Shown here: piece after piece, positions 1 through 8,738 of the stretch | Numbering within the stretch: position 1 is the stretch's first letter | Layout of the letters: every line of letters starts with the position of its first letter | Assembly (NCBI RefSeq): GCF_031157255.1 | Contig: NZ_JAVIFX010000004.1 | Span: 62,001-126,000, forward strand | Reading direction: 5' to 3' | DNA length: 64,000 nt | Source: Bradyrhizobium sp. LHD-71 | Lineage (GTDB): Bacteria; Pseudomonadota; Alphaproteobacteria; Rhizobiales; Xanthobacteraceae | The notes under the pieces: generated by a model | What the model was told of the DNA's origin: nothing | What the model saw: the letters and a program-made list of their open reading frames with translations, nothing else | Databases searched by the model: none | Made by a program: the position numbers and the translations under genes

Positions 1-1769
1 CCCGCTCGGGCCTTCCGGTAGTGGCCCTTCGGATCGCGCGCCTCGCAAACCTCGGCAGAGGTCGCAACATGGACCTCATGGAATAACTCGTCGGCGATAC
101 GGCGCGCCTGCGCCCGGTCGGCGAACCCCGGTGAAACCGCGGCAACGATCGCGACATGGCCGTTGCGGGCAAGATGCGAGGCGACTTCGGCGAGGCGACG
201 GATGTTTTCGCTGCGATCTTCGGCGGAGAAGCCGAGGTCACCATTCAGACCGGCACGCAAGGTGTCGCCATCGAGCATGATCGGCGAGCCGCCGCGGCTG
301 AACAAGCGCCGTTCCAGCGCCCGCGCCAGCGTGGACTTGCCGGACGCCGGAAGCCCCGTCAGCCAGATCACCGCGCCCTTATGCCGGAAGCGCGCGGAGC
401 GTTCGTCGGGACGAAGGGCGGATTCCACCGGCACGATATCGACCGGCACCCCGCGCGCCCCGGCATCGACGCTCAACACCAGGCCGCCGCCGGCGATGCG
501 GCCGTTGACCTCGATCACGAGCCGGCCGGTACGCGGATTGTCCGAGTAAGTGTCCGCCGCTATCGGTTGAGCCAGCGAAAGATCAATCTCGCCGACATGG
601 TTGCGACCGATCGATCGCGTGCCCACGCTGGAGAGTTCGCCCGGATCGACAGCATTTTCAATTGCGACCACAGTCGCGCGGCTTTCCATTGTGCCAAGAC
701 GGACCAGCATGGTCGCGCCTGCCGTCACCGGCGTATCGTGCAGCCAGAAGATCCGCGCCTTCAGACGCCGCGTGTCACGCACCAATGCCGATGAATGCGC
801 TATCACATCGCCGCGTTCGAGAAACAGCTCGCGGTCGAGCGTAATGCCGACCGAACGGCCGGCGCCTTGGGGCGCTGACACCGGCGTGACAGGCCAGCCC
901 TCGACCGTCTTGACCCGCGCGATCTTGCCTGCAGGCATGATGACGATCTCGTCGCCGACCTTGAGCGCGCCCGATTCGACACGTCCGGCGACAATCCGGC
1001 GATCGTCGAACTTGTAGACGGCCTGGACCGGAAGCCGCAGCGGCAACTCGTCCATCTGCCGCGCGGGCGCCAGTTGATCGAGCGCCTCCACCACGGTCGG
1101 CCCCACGTACCAGCCGATCTGGGGCGTGCGTGCCGCGACACCGTCGCCGTCACGCGCGGAAATCGGAATCACCGCTGTCGGACTGACGCCGAGGCCATCG
1201 AGATGGGCGCAGATCTCGTCGCTGATCTCGCGATAGCGCGCATGACTGAAGCCAACGCGGTCCATCTTGTTGATGACCACCGCCACCTGGCGAATGCCCA
1301 AGAGGTGCAGCAAATAGCCGTGACGACGCGTCTGGTCACGCACGCCCTCGGCGGCGTCGATGATCAGCACCGCGGCGTCGGCCTGCGAGGCGCCGGTGAT
1401 CATATTGCGCAGGAATTCAGCGTGGCCGGGCGCGTCGATCAGCACGACTTCGCGCGCATTGGTGCGAAAACGGATCTGCGTGGTGTCGATGGTGATGCCC
1501 TGATCGCGCTCGGTCTGCAGCGCGTCGAGCAGGAACGACCACTCGAACGGCATACCGCGGCGTGCGCTGACGGCCTTCAGCATCTCCAGCTTGCCGTCCG
1601 GCAGGCTGCCCGTCTCATGCAGCAGCCGCCCGACCAGCGTCGACTTGCCGTGATCGACATGGCCGACAATGACGATACGTACCTGCGGCCGGGCCTGACC
1701 TTGAACCAATTCAGGCGGTACGGCGCGAAGATCGTGTGCGCTTGCGGAGCTTGCGAGCTGGATATTCAT
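1..1769 (-). CDS. cysNC: Bifunctional sulfate adenylyltransferase large subunit / APS kinase (CysN-CysC fusion), C-terminus cut by the window
   Basis: With CysD this enzyme makes APS from sulfate and ATP, driven by GTP hydrolysis; the fused C-terminal kinase phosphorylates APS to PAPS. The N-terminal GTPase shows the P-loop GHVDHGKST near residues 36-44, DAPGH and NKMD. A second P-loop, GLPASGKST, lies near residues 471-479 and marks the APS kinase; the last visible residues ([12 protein letters not shown]) are typical late CysC sequence. About 589 codons are visible and roughly 40 are missing beyond base 1. The ATG at 1769 gives MNIQLASS. It lies 15 bp after cysD, so the two are one operon. 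The fusion resembles rhizobial NodQ/CysNC. Confidence 0.93.
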   Translation of the reverse strand, partial: MNIQLASSASAHDLRAVPPELVQGQARPQVRIVIVGHVDHGKSTLVGRLLHETGSLPDGKLEMLKAVSARRGMPFEWSFLLDALQTERDQGITIDTTQIRFRTNAREVVLIDAPGHAEFLRNMITGASQADAAVLIIDAAEGVRDQTRRHGYLLHLLGIRQVAVVINKMDRVGFSHARYREISDEICAHLDGLGVSPTAVIPISARDGDGVAARTPQIGWYVGPTVVEALDQLAPARQMDELPLRLPVQAVYKFDDRRIVAGRVESGALKVGDEIVIMPAGKIARVKTVEGWPVTPVSAPQGAGRSVGITLDRELFLERGDVIAHSSALVRDTRRLKARIFWLHDTPVTAGATMLVRLGTMESRATVVAIENAVDPGELSSVGTRSIGRNHVGEIDLSLAQPIAADTYSDNPRTGRLVIEVNGRIAGGGLVLSVDAGARGVPVDIVPVESALRPDERSARFRHKGAVIWLTGLPASGKSTLARALERRLFSRGGSPIMLDGDTLRAGLNGDLGFSAEDRSENIRRLAEVASHLARNGHVAIVAAVSPGFADRAQARRIADELFHEVHVATSAEVCEARDPKGHYRKARA

Positions 1770-1784
1770 CGCGATGACTCGAAT

Positions 1785-2579
1785 TTACAGGTAGCCGGAG
1801 ACACGCAGGCGTTCGAAGGCGTCCTCGGTCTCGTGATCAAGCGCGCGCCCCGCCCGTTCCGGCACCTTCGTTTGCTCGAGCTCGTGCAGGATCTCGGCGA
1901 TCGTCGAGGCAGCTGAAGCGACCGGGAACGTAATGTCGGCATCGCCAAGCGAACGATAGCGCTTGCCGTTCTTCGACAGGTACAGCGGGATGATCGGAAT
2001 ATTTTCGCGCTGGGTGTAGGCCCAGATGTCGGCCTCGGTCCAATGCAGGATCGGGTGAACGCGCAAGTGCGCGCCAGGCGGCGGTGAGGCGTTGAACTGA
2101 TCCCAGAACTCCGGCGGCTGATCGCGCACGTCCCAGCCACCTTCAGTCCCGCGCGGCGAGAACACCCGCTCCTTCGCGCGTGTCGCCTCTTCGTCGCGGC
2201 GGATGCCGGCGATCAGACCATCGAAGCCGTGCTTGGCCAGCGCGAGCTTCAACCCTTCGGTCTTGCGCGCGGCGGAGCGGGCCGCCGGCGGCAGGGTCGG
2301 ATCGACTGCATCGATCGGCGGGCACGGCTCGATCCTCACATCCAGACCCCACTCCTTCACATACTGATCGCGGAACGCGTACATTTCCGGGAACTTCTTG
2401 CCGGTGTCGACGTGCATCGCCGGAAACGGCACGCGCCCGAAGAAGGCCTTGCGCGCGAGCCAGATCATCACGTTCGAATCCTTGCCGAGGGACCACAGCA
2501 GCGCGAGCTTCTTCAGCCGCGCGAACGCCTCCCGGAGAATGTAGATGCTCTGCGCTTCAAGCTGATCGAGGTGATCCAC
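1785..2579 (-). CDS. cysD: Sulfate adenylyltransferase small subunit CysD
   Basis: This is the catalytic ATP sulfurylase subunit, which adenylylates sulfate to APS in complex with CysN. It is an N-type ATP-pyrophosphatase with the PP-loop SLGKDS at residues 30-35, followed by the family hallmarks HVDTGKKFPEMYAFRD and GIRRDEEATRAKERVFS. It has 264 residues, shorter than the roughly 300 of E. coli CysD. The start is GTG at 2579: an in-frame stop lies two codons upstream, so no longer form is possible, and a GGGAGG ribosome-binding site sits about 9 nt before it. It is the first gene of the leftward cysD-cysNC operon and diverges from cysG across a 273-bp AT-rich control region. Confidence 0.95.
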   Translation of the reverse strand: MDHLDQLEAQSIYILREAFARLKKLALLWSLGKDSNVMIWLARKAFFGRVPFPAMHVDTGKKFPEMYAFRDQYVKEWGLDVRIEPCPPIDAVDPTLPPAARSAARKTEGLKLALAKHGFDGLIAGIRRDEEATRAKERVFSPRGTEGGWDVRDQPPEFWDQFNASPPPGAHLRVHPILHWTEADIWAYTQRENIPIIPLYLSKNGKRYRSLGDADITFPVASAASTIAEILHELEQTKVPERAGRALDHETEDAFERLRVSGYL

Positions 2580-2733
2580 GAGCTATGCCCTCCCCGCCGA
2601 TCGGACGAAAAGCGTTGAGCCGGCGGCTCGGAATTTGCTTCGCGAACGTTGAGCCGTTGCTGCTGCAAAGGAGCGCCAGTTCGGCCCGAAATCGTGGCTG
2701 GGAAGATGCATCTCTGGCGCTTTGATTTCGTGG

Positions 2734-2820
2734 AGAAAAATTCTATATTTGGATGGCGGCGTAGAAGAAATAATTTTCTCTTTACGTCGCCTGCGCCAGA
2801 CATATATAGAAAATAATTCT
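2734..2820. promoter_or_regulatory. Three AT-rich AGAA...TTCT palindromes between cysD and cysG
   Basis: The divergent cysD/cysG spacer contains three imperfect palindromes of the same form: AGAAAAATTCT at 2734-2744, AGAAATAATTTTCT at 2766-2779 and AGAAAATAATTCT at 2808-2820. The outer two are flanked by TATA on one side. They stand out as AT-rich islands in GC-rich DNA and sit where a sulfur-responsive regulator could control both operons. I cannot name the regulator. Similar arms can also arise by chance in AT-rich promoter DNA. Confidence 0.5.
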
Positions 2821-2852
2821 AGTCAACCCCGACACGGGGCGCGGAGCGTTGA

Positions 2853-4289
2853 ATGCGATTCTTGCCGGTCTTTCTCGACCTGAGGGCGGGCCCCATCATT
2901 TTGGTGGGCGACGGTGAGCTGGCGCTGGCCAAGCTGCGCGTGCTCACGGCAGCTGGCGCGCATATCCGCTGGTACGCGACCGACAAGTCGATTTCGCCCT
3001 CCGATCGCCTTGCCGCGCTTGGCGCAGACGCGGCGCGGCAAGTCGAAATTCTTCTCGACGATCCGCTCGCCGCCGACCTGCATGGCGCGATTGCCGTGCT
3101 GAGCGCCGGCGCAGGCGAGATTGGCCCGGCTGTCTCCGCGTGGGCACGCGCGCACGGCATTCCCGTCAACGTGATGGACGACCTTGCGCATTCGACCTTC
3201 ATCTCGCCTGCAATCGTCGACCGCGGCGACGTGATCGTTGCTGTCGGCACCAACGGCACGTCGCCCGTCGTCGCGCGTCGGCTGCGCGAACGAATCGAAG
3301 CAATGTTGCCCGCGCGCATTGGCGACCTTGCCGGCTTCATCGGCCAACGGCGGAAGGAATTTCATGCACGCATTGCCGATTTCCCGCTGCGACGACGCTT
3401 CTGGGAGCGGGTGATCGACGGACCGATCGGCGAACTGGTGCTTGCCGGCAAGACCCGCGAGGCGGAGGCAGCGCTGGAGGCGATCGACAACCCGTCCGCA
3501 TTCGCCGAAGGTCCGGCCAAAGGTTTCGTCACCCTGGTCGGCGCCGGTCCTGGCGATCCCGACCTCCTCACGATCAAAGCGCTACGCGCGTTGCAGGATG
3601 CCGATGTCGTATTCTACGACGAGCTTGTTTCGCCCGAAATTCTTGATCGCGTCCGCCGCGATGCATCACGTGTCCTGGTCGGCCGCCGCATCGGCAACCC
3701 GGGAATCGGGCAGGACGCCATCAATCACTTCCTCATCGAAGCGGCGCAATCCGGCAAGCGTGCAGTCCGTCTGAAGGGCGGTGACCCCTTTATCTTCGGC
3801 CGCGGCGGCGAGGAAATCGAAGTGTTGCGCAAGGCCGGCGTCGCCTACGCGGTGGTGCCGGGCATCACAGCCGGCATCGGCGCCGCTGCCGCCTCCGAGG
3901 TACCGCTGACGTTCCGCCATGAAGCGCTGCGCATCACCTTGCTGACGGCGCACAAGGCAAAAGACGCCGAGGTCGTCGACTGGTCGGCGCTGACCGACAC
4001 GAAGATGACCGTCGTGGTCTACATGGGCATGACGGCGGCCCCCGCGATCCGCGCCGGCTTGCTGGCGGCGGGGCGCCCTCCTCAGACCCCAGTCGGCGTG
4101 TTTGCACGGGCTACGCGCCCGGATGCGAAATCCGTCGTCGGAACGCTCGACGAATTGCCGGCGCTTGCCGCGCAGGTCGATCGGGGTCCGGCAATCCTGA
4201 TCATCGGCGACGTGGTGGCGCACTCCGCACCCTGGCGCGACGCCGGGCTGAAACATCTCCTTTCGACACTTGAAATGGCGGCCGAATGA
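2853..4289 (+). CDS. cysG: Siroheme synthase CysG
   Basis: This multifunctional enzyme makes siroheme from uroporphyrinogen III for the sulfite reductase encoded two genes downstream. The N-terminal half (about 1-215) is the precorrin-2 dehydrogenase/ferrochelatase domain with a nucleotide-binding GDGELALAK. The C-terminal half, from about residue 226 (VTLVGAGPGDPDLLT), is the SAM-dependent uroporphyrinogen III methyltransferase with RLKGGDPFIFGRGGEE. It has 478 residues, close to enterobacterial CysG. A GGAG lies 7 nt before the ATG at 2853. It is the first gene of a tightly packed rightward operon, and its stop overlaps the next start by 4 bp. Confidence 0.95.
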   Translation: MRFLPVFLDLRAGPIILVGDGELALAKLRVLTAAGAHIRWYATDKSISPSDRLAALGADAARQVEILLDDPLAADLHGAIAVLSAGAGEIGPAVSAWARAHGIPVNVMDDLAHSTFISPAIVDRGDVIVAVGTNGTSPVVARRLRERIEAMLPARIGDLAGFIGQRRKEFHARIADFPLRRRFWERVIDGPIGELVLAGKTREAEAALEAIDNPSAFAEGPAKGFVTLVGAGPGDPDLLTIKALRALQDADVVFYDELVSPEILDRVRRDASRVLVGRRIGNPGIGQDAINHFLIEAAQSGKRAVRLKGGDPFIFGRGGEEIEVLRKAGVAYAVVPGITAGIGAAAASEVPLTFRHEALRITLLTAHKAKDAEVVDWSALTDTKMTVVVYMGMTAAPAIRAGLLAAGRPPQTPVGVFARATRPDAKSVVGTLDELPALAAQVDRGPAILIIGDVVAHSAPWRDAGLKHLLSTLEMAAE

Positions 4290-4600
4290 CATCTCCTCTC
4301 CAACAAAAGCTGAAAATCACCGGACCTTCGATCGTCACCGCCAATCGCACGGGCGACGGCGCTGTGATCTACCGGACATCGTCCAACGGCTGGTCCACCG
4401 AGCTGTCGGACGCGGCCGTCGTGCGTACCGCCGATGACGCCAAGGCGCTGTGGGCCGAAGCCATGGCTGACGATCTCGGCGCGATCGGCTCCTACATTGC
4501 GCCGGTGGAGGTTGGCTCGGACGGCTCGATCGAGCCCGGCAATATCCGCGAAGCGATCCGCTTGCGCGGCACAACTTTCGCACTTCCGGCGAGCGCCTGA
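4286..4600 (+). CDS. DUF2849 family protein of the cys operon
   Basis: This small 104-residue protein has no known biochemical role. It has no signal peptide or membrane segment and is probably cytoplasmic. It matches the DUF2849 family, which in alphaproteobacteria usually sits between cysG and cysI, as here. Its start overlaps the cysG stop (ATGA) and it ends 14 bp before cysI, so it is translated with them. The fixed position suggests a helper function for siroheme insertion or sulfite reductase, but that is inference from context only. Confidence 0.8.
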   Translation: MTSPLQQKLKITGPSIVTANRTGDGAVIYRTSSNGWSTELSDAAVVRTADDAKALWAEAMADDLGAIGSYIAPVEVGSDGSIEPGNIREAIRLRGTTFALPASA

Positions 4601-4614
4601 CAGGTCAATTTCCC

Positions 4615-6270
4615 ATGTATATTCATGACGAATTCGACAGCACCCTCCTCAAGGAGCGGGTCGATGAATTCCGCGATCAGGTCCGACGCCGTCTATCCGG
4701 TGAACTGACCGAGGACGAATTCAAGTCGCTGCGCCTGATGAACGGCGTCTATCTGCAGCTGCACGCCTACATGCTGCGGATCGCCATCCCCTACGGCACG
4801 CTGTCGTCGACGCAGATGCGCATGCTGGCGCATGTCGCACGCAAATACGATCGCGGCTACGGGCACTTCACGACGCGCCAGAACATCCAGTTCAACTGGA
4901 TCAAGCTGTCCGATCTTCCCGATGCGACGGCGGATCTCGCCTCTGTGGGCGTGCACGGCATCCAGACCAGCGGCAACTGCATTCGCAACGTCACCACGGA
5001 CCAGTGGGCGGGCGTAGCGCCAGGCGAGGTCGACGACCCGCGCATCTGGGCGGAGCTGCTGCGCCAATACTCGACGCTGCATCCGGAGTTCTCGTTCCTG
5101 CCACGCAAGTTCAAGATCGCGGTCACTGCGTCCGATCACGATCGGGCGGCCGTGAAGATCCACGACATCGGGCTGCGCCTGCATCGCAATGGCGCGGGCG
5201 AAATGGGCTTCGAGGTCCTGGTCGGCGGCGGGCTCGGCCGCACGCCATTCATCGGCAAGACTATCAAACCATTCGTCGCACGGCGGGACATCCTCACCTA
5301 CATCGAGGCAATCCTGCGCGTGTACAACCAGTATGGCCGCCGCGACAATATCTATAAGGCGCGCATCAAGATTTTGGTGCACGAGCTCGGCATCGACAAG
5401 TTCGCGCGCGAGGTCGAAGACGAATGGCTCTCGATCAAGGACGGCGCGCTGGCGCTGGACGAGGCGGTGATCGCCGACATCCGCTCTCGGTTCAAATATC
5501 CAGCTTACGAGAAGCTCACCGACAACCCTGACGAACTGAAGCAGGCGCTTGCCGATCCGACGTTCAAGGCCTGGTACCGCAATTCAGTCAGCCACCATCG
5601 CGTGCCCGGCTATGGCATCGTTACGCTGTCGCTGAAGCCAGTCGGCGGTCCGCCCGGCGACGCCACCGCCGAGCAGATGGATGCGATCGCCGATCTGGCA
5701 GATCGCTATGCATTCGGCGAAATCCGCGTCGGCCACGAACAGAACCTCTGCTTTCCGAGCGTCGCCAAACGCGATCTGCCCGCGCTGTGGCGCGGGCTCG
5801 ATGCCATCGGTGTCGCCACGCCCAACGTCAATCTGGTCTCCGACATCATCGCCTGCCCCGGCCTCGACTACTGCTCGCTGGCGAACGCCCGCGCTATCCC
5901 GGTGGCGCAGGAGATCACCCGCCGCTTTGCCGATCATGACACCGCCAACCTGATCGGCAGGCTGCACATCAACATCTCGGGCTGCATCAATGCCTGCGGT
6001 CACCATCACGTCGGCCATATCGGCATCCTCGGCGTCGAAAAGAACGGCGAGGAGTTCTACCAGGTGACGATCGGCGGCCGCGCTGACGAAGGCGCGGTGG
6101 TCGGCACGCTGATCGGCCCTGCTGTCCCTTATGCTCAGGTCGCAAATGTCGTCGAGGATATCGTCGAAGCCTATCTCGACCTGCGGCTCAGGCCCGACGA
6201 ACTGTTCATCGATACCGTCAAGCGCCTGGGCGTCGAACCCTTCAAGGAGCGTGCCTATGCCACTGGTTAA
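4615..6270 (+). CDS. cysI: Sulfite reductase hemoprotein subunit CysI (nitrite/sulfite reductase family)
   Basis: This siroheme and [4Fe-4S] enzyme carries out the six-electron reduction of sulfite to sulfide in the cytoplasm. The cofactor-binding cysteines are C414-x5-C420 and C457-x3-C461, within CPGLDYC and NISGCINACGHHHVG. The 551 residues hold the two expected ferredoxin-like and siroheme-domain repeats. A related nitrite reductase is the alternative, but the flanking cysG, DUF934 and cysH argue for sulfite. No flavoprotein partner CysJ is encoded nearby, so electrons probably come from ferredoxin or another donor. Its end overlaps the next gene by 14 bp. Confidence 0.93.
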   Translation: MYIHDEFDSTLLKERVDEFRDQVRRRLSGELTEDEFKSLRLMNGVYLQLHAYMLRIAIPYGTLSSTQMRMLAHVARKYDRGYGHFTTRQNIQFNWIKLSDLPDATADLASVGVHGIQTSGNCIRNVTTDQWAGVAPGEVDDPRIWAELLRQYSTLHPEFSFLPRKFKIAVTASDHDRAAVKIHDIGLRLHRNGAGEMGFEVLVGGGLGRTPFIGKTIKPFVARRDILTYIEAILRVYNQYGRRDNIYKARIKILVHELGIDKFAREVEDEWLSIKDGALALDEAVIADIRSRFKYPAYEKLTDNPDELKQALADPTFKAWYRNSVSHHRVPGYGIVTLSLKPVGGPPGDATAEQMDAIADLADRYAFGEIRVGHEQNLCFPSVAKRDLPALWRGLDAIGVATPNVNLVSDIIACPGLDYCSLANARAIPVAQEITRRFADHDTANLIGRLHINISGCINACGHHHVGHIGILGVEKNGEEFYQVTIGGRADEGAVVGTLIGPAVPYAQVANVVEDIVEAYLDLRLRPDELFIDTVKRLGVEPFKERAYATG

Positions 6271-6787
6271 GGGCGGCCAGATCGTCGCCGACCGCTACGT
6301 CCGTATCCTCGACGATGCGCCGATCCCTGCGAACGGCGCGATGCTCGTTCCTGCAGAACGCTTTCTCGCCGACGCATCCGAGCTCATCGCGCGGCAAGCC
6401 GAGACCGGCGTCATCTGGCCGAACAACCGCGATATTGACGAACTCGGTCCGTATCTCGACCGGCTGGCGCTGGTCGCGCTGGTCTTCCCGAAGTTTCAGG
6501 ACGGCCGTGCTTACAGCCAGGCTCGTATCCTGCGCGAACGGCTCGGCTATCGCGGCGAATTGCGGGCGACAGGACAGGTCCTGCGCGACCAGTTCGTCTT
6601 CATGCTGCGCGCCGGCTTCGACACCTTCGAAGTGAAGAAAGAGGCCGACGCCAAGGTCTTCGGCGAGGTGGCGCAGCGCTACAGCGTCTTCTATCAGCCG
6701 ACGGGCGACGGCCGCTCGCCGGCGTTTCGCCAGCGGCTGCAAGGCTTTGCCACGCGCGCGCCTGCATTGAGGGGCGCGGGCCGATGA
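6257..6787 (+). CDS. DUF934 family protein of the cys operon
   Basis: This 176-residue protein of the DUF934 family is found almost always beside cysI and cysH in proteobacteria. Its exact function is not established; a role as accessory or electron-transfer partner of the CysJ-less sulfite reductase has been considered from context. The motif PKFQDGRAYSQARILRERLGYRGELRATG is the family core. The ATG at 6257 gives MPLVKGG and lies inside the cysI end, preceded by AAGGAG. A longer in-frame reading from further upstream is cysI shadow. Its stop overlaps the cysH start by 4 bp. Confidence 0.85.
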   Translation: MPLVKGGQIVADRYVRILDDAPIPANGAMLVPAERFLADASELIARQAETGVIWPNNRDIDELGPYLDRLALVALVFPKFQDGRAYSQARILRERLGYRGELRATGQVLRDQFVFMLRAGFDTFEVKKEADAKVFGEVAQRYSVFYQPTGDGRSPAFRQRLQGFATRAPALRGAGR

Positions 6788-7515
6788 CGTTCCTGGATTC
6801 GGCGCAGCGGTCCGCTCTTCCCGCCGTGGAAGCAACCGCGGCTGCGCTGGATCACGAGCTTAGCGACGCCACGCCGACCGAGATCGTGCGCAGCGCGCTG
6901 CGCACTGTCGGCTGCGACAAGCTTGCGGTGGTGTCGTCCTTCGGCACCGAGTCCGCTGCGCTGTTGAAGGTCGTGGCCGACGTCGACCCGGCGATCCCTG
7001 TCGTCTTTCTGGATACCGGCTGGCTCTTTCAGGAAACGCTCGACTATCGCGACCAGCTCACGGAGCTGCTGGGCCTGCGCGACGTGCGCACGGTCAAGCC
7101 GCTTGACGCGACGCTTCGCCGCAACGATCCGGACAACGATCTCTGGTTCTCCGACGCCGACGCCTGCTGCCGGATCCGGAAGGTGGAGCCGCTGGCGCGT
7201 GCGCTCGAGCCCTTTTCGGCCTGGCTGAACGGCCGCAAGCGGTTCCAGGGCGGCGATCGCGCCATGCTCGCCGTGGTCGAGGCGGACGGCGCGCGACTGA
7301 AATTCAATCCCCTCGCCAATGCAACCGCCGACGACCTGAAGGCGTTATACGCCGCGGCGAAGCTGCCACCGCATCCCTTGCTGGGCCAAGGGTTCACGTC
7401 GATCGGCTGCATGCCGTGCACGACGCGAACGAAACCCGGCGAGGACCCGCGCGCGGGCCGCTGGCGCGATCGCGGCAAGACGGAATGCGGCATCCATGTC
7501 GACAAGGTTTCATAG
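6784..7515 (+). CDS. cysH: Adenylylsulfate (APS/PAPS) reductase CysH, iron-sulfur type
   Basis: It reduces activated sulfate to sulfite using thioredoxin or glutathione. The PAPS-reductase fold shows SSFGTES and FLDTGWLFQET. The cysteine pairs C128-C129 and C209-x2-C212 are the ligands of the [4Fe-4S] cluster that marks APS-preferring reductases, and catalytic C235 sits in ECGIH near the C-terminus. At 243 residues it has the usual length. Because APS kinase is also present (cysNC), PAPS may be used by this enzyme too, or be diverted to sulfotransferases. It is the last gene of the cysG-cysH operon and is 121 bp before the sulfate-binding protein gene. Confidence 0.93.
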   Translation: MTFLDSAQRSALPAVEATAAALDHELSDATPTEIVRSALRTVGCDKLAVVSSFGTESAALLKVVADVDPAIPVVFLDTGWLFQETLDYRDQLTELLGLRDVRTVKPLDATLRRNDPDNDLWFSDADACCRIRKVEPLARALEPFSAWLNGRKRFQGGDRAMLAVVEADGARLKFNPLANATADDLKALYAAAKLPPHPLLGQGFTSIGCMPCTTRTKPGEDPRAGRWRDRGKTECGIHVDKVS

Positions 7516-7636
7516 CAGGCTGAACCAGCCCGCCACCGAAATACAAAAACGCATTTCATTGACAGTTGAGCTTCTGGTCCCGACTTTAGCGCGCCTTTCG
7601 GCGATACCCTGTTCGCCGGCATGAATGGAGATCGAG

Positions 7637-8629
7637 ATGCGCTTGACGATCGCGCTCACAGTTGCCGCGCTTGCTTTCGGCCTCAACGCCGCCGGCGCCC
7701 AGACTACGTCGCTGCTGAACGTGTCGTACGACCCAACCCGCGAACTCTACGCCGAGTTCAACAAGGCATTCGCCACCGCCTACCAGAAGGAAACGGGCAA
7801 GAAGGTCGAGATCAAGCAGTCGCATGGCGGCGCGGGTGCGCAGGCGCGCGCGGTGATGGACGGCCTGCAGGCCGACGTCGTGACGTTGGCGCTTGCCTAT
7901 GACATCGACGCGATTGCCGCGCGAGGACTGATCGACAAGAATTGGCAGGCGCGGTTGCCGCAGAACTCATCGCCCTACACGTCGACGATCATCTTTCTGG
8001 TGCGCAAGGGTAATCCGAAAGCCATCAAGGACTGGGACGATCTTGCGAAGCCCGGCGTGAGCGTGATCACGCCCAATCCGAAGACCTCCGGCGGAGCACG
8101 CTGGAATTATCTCGCCGCCTGGGGTTATGCCCTGAAGAAGGGCCAGACACAGGATCAGGCGAAGGCATTCGTCGCCAGCATCTACAAGAACGTTCCGGTG
8201 CTCGACACCGGCGCGCGTGGCTCCACCGTGACATTCGTCGAGCGGGGCGTCGGCGACGTGCTGCTGGCGTGGGAGAATGAGGCTTTCCTGGCGCTGAAGG
8301 AATTCGGCGCAGACAAGTTCGAGATCGTCGTGCCGCCCCTGTCCATCCTCGCCGAGCCGCCCGTGACCATCGTCGACAAGGTCGTGGACAAGAAGGGCAC
8401 CCGCGAGATCGCTGACGCGTATTTGCGTTACTGGTACACACCCGAAGGCCAGGAAATCGCGGCAAGGAACTCCTATCGACCGCGCGACGCCGCGGTGGCC
8501 CAGAAATATGAGACATCCTTCGCCAAGGTGAACCTGTTCACGATCGACGAGTTGTTCGGCGGCTGGGCCAAGGCCCAGAAGGACCATTTTGCCGAAGGCG
8601 GTGTGTTCGACCAGATCTACAAGAACTGA
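7637..8629 (+). CDS. sbp: Periplasmic sulfate-binding protein Sbp
   Basis: It captures sulfate in the periplasm for the CysTWA importer encoded directly downstream. A signal peptide of about 21 residues ([20 protein letters not shown]) ends before [18 protein letters not shown], the conserved start of mature Sbp/CysP proteins. The motifs [39 protein letters not shown] and the LLAWENEA segment are typical of Sbp. I start at the ATG at 7637, preceded at 6 nt by GGAG, rather than the ATG four codons earlier, which lacks a site. Mature length is about 309 residues. A strong hairpin separates it from cysT. Confidence 0.94.
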   Translation: MRLTIALTVAALAFGLNAAGAQTTSLLNVSYDPTRELYAEFNKAFATAYQKETGKKVEIKQSHGGAGAQARAVMDGLQADVVTLALAYDIDAIAARGLIDKNWQARLPQNSSPYTSTIIFLVRKGNPKAIKDWDDLAKPGVSVITPNPKTSGGARWNYLAAWGYALKKGQTQDQAKAFVASIYKNVPVLDTGARGSTVTFVERGVGDVLLAWENEAFLALKEFGADKFEIVVPPLSILAEPPVTIVDKVVDKKGTREIADAYLRYWYTPEGQEIAARNSYRPRDAAVAQKYETSFAKVNLFTIDELFGGWAKAQKDHFAEGGVFDQIYKN

Positions 8630-8684
8630 GACATCTACGAAAAAGCGCGCGAGATTTAACGGGCGCGATCGACGAATTCCGGAG

Positions 8685-8714
8685 CATGCTCCGATCCGCC
8701 AGGATCGGGGCATG
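8685..8714 (+). promoter_or_regulatory. 13-bp hairpin in the sbp-cysT spacer
   Basis: CATGCTCCGATCC (8685-8697) pairs with GGATCGGGGCATG (8702-8714) across a 4-nt loop GCCA, with one G-U pair. The left arm also overlaps a perfect 14-bp palindrome, CGGAGCATGCTCCG (8680-8693). No T-run follows, so it is not a classic terminator. Hairpins here in transporter operons commonly protect the binding-protein message or reduce permease expression; that role is inferred. The hairpin includes an ATG at 8712, which argues against that ATG as the cysT start. Confidence 0.6.
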
Positions 8715-8738
8715 TTCCTTGTTACAAGAGGAGCCGAA

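Noticed and set aside
1074-1916. Long open frame on the plus strand opposite cysNC
   Set aside because: It is antisense to clear CysN sequence, has low-complexity Arg/Ala/His composition and no homology. It is a product of high GC third positions.
2580-2852. Possible riboswitch before cysG
   Set aside because: No extended stem or conserved riboswitch core was found; only short AT-rich palindromes, better read as protein sites.
8589-8738. Longer CysT starting within the sbp end or at ATG 8712
   Set aside because: It would read through the hairpin, lacks a ribosome-binding site and exceeds the family length; GTG 8739 has AAGAGGAG.
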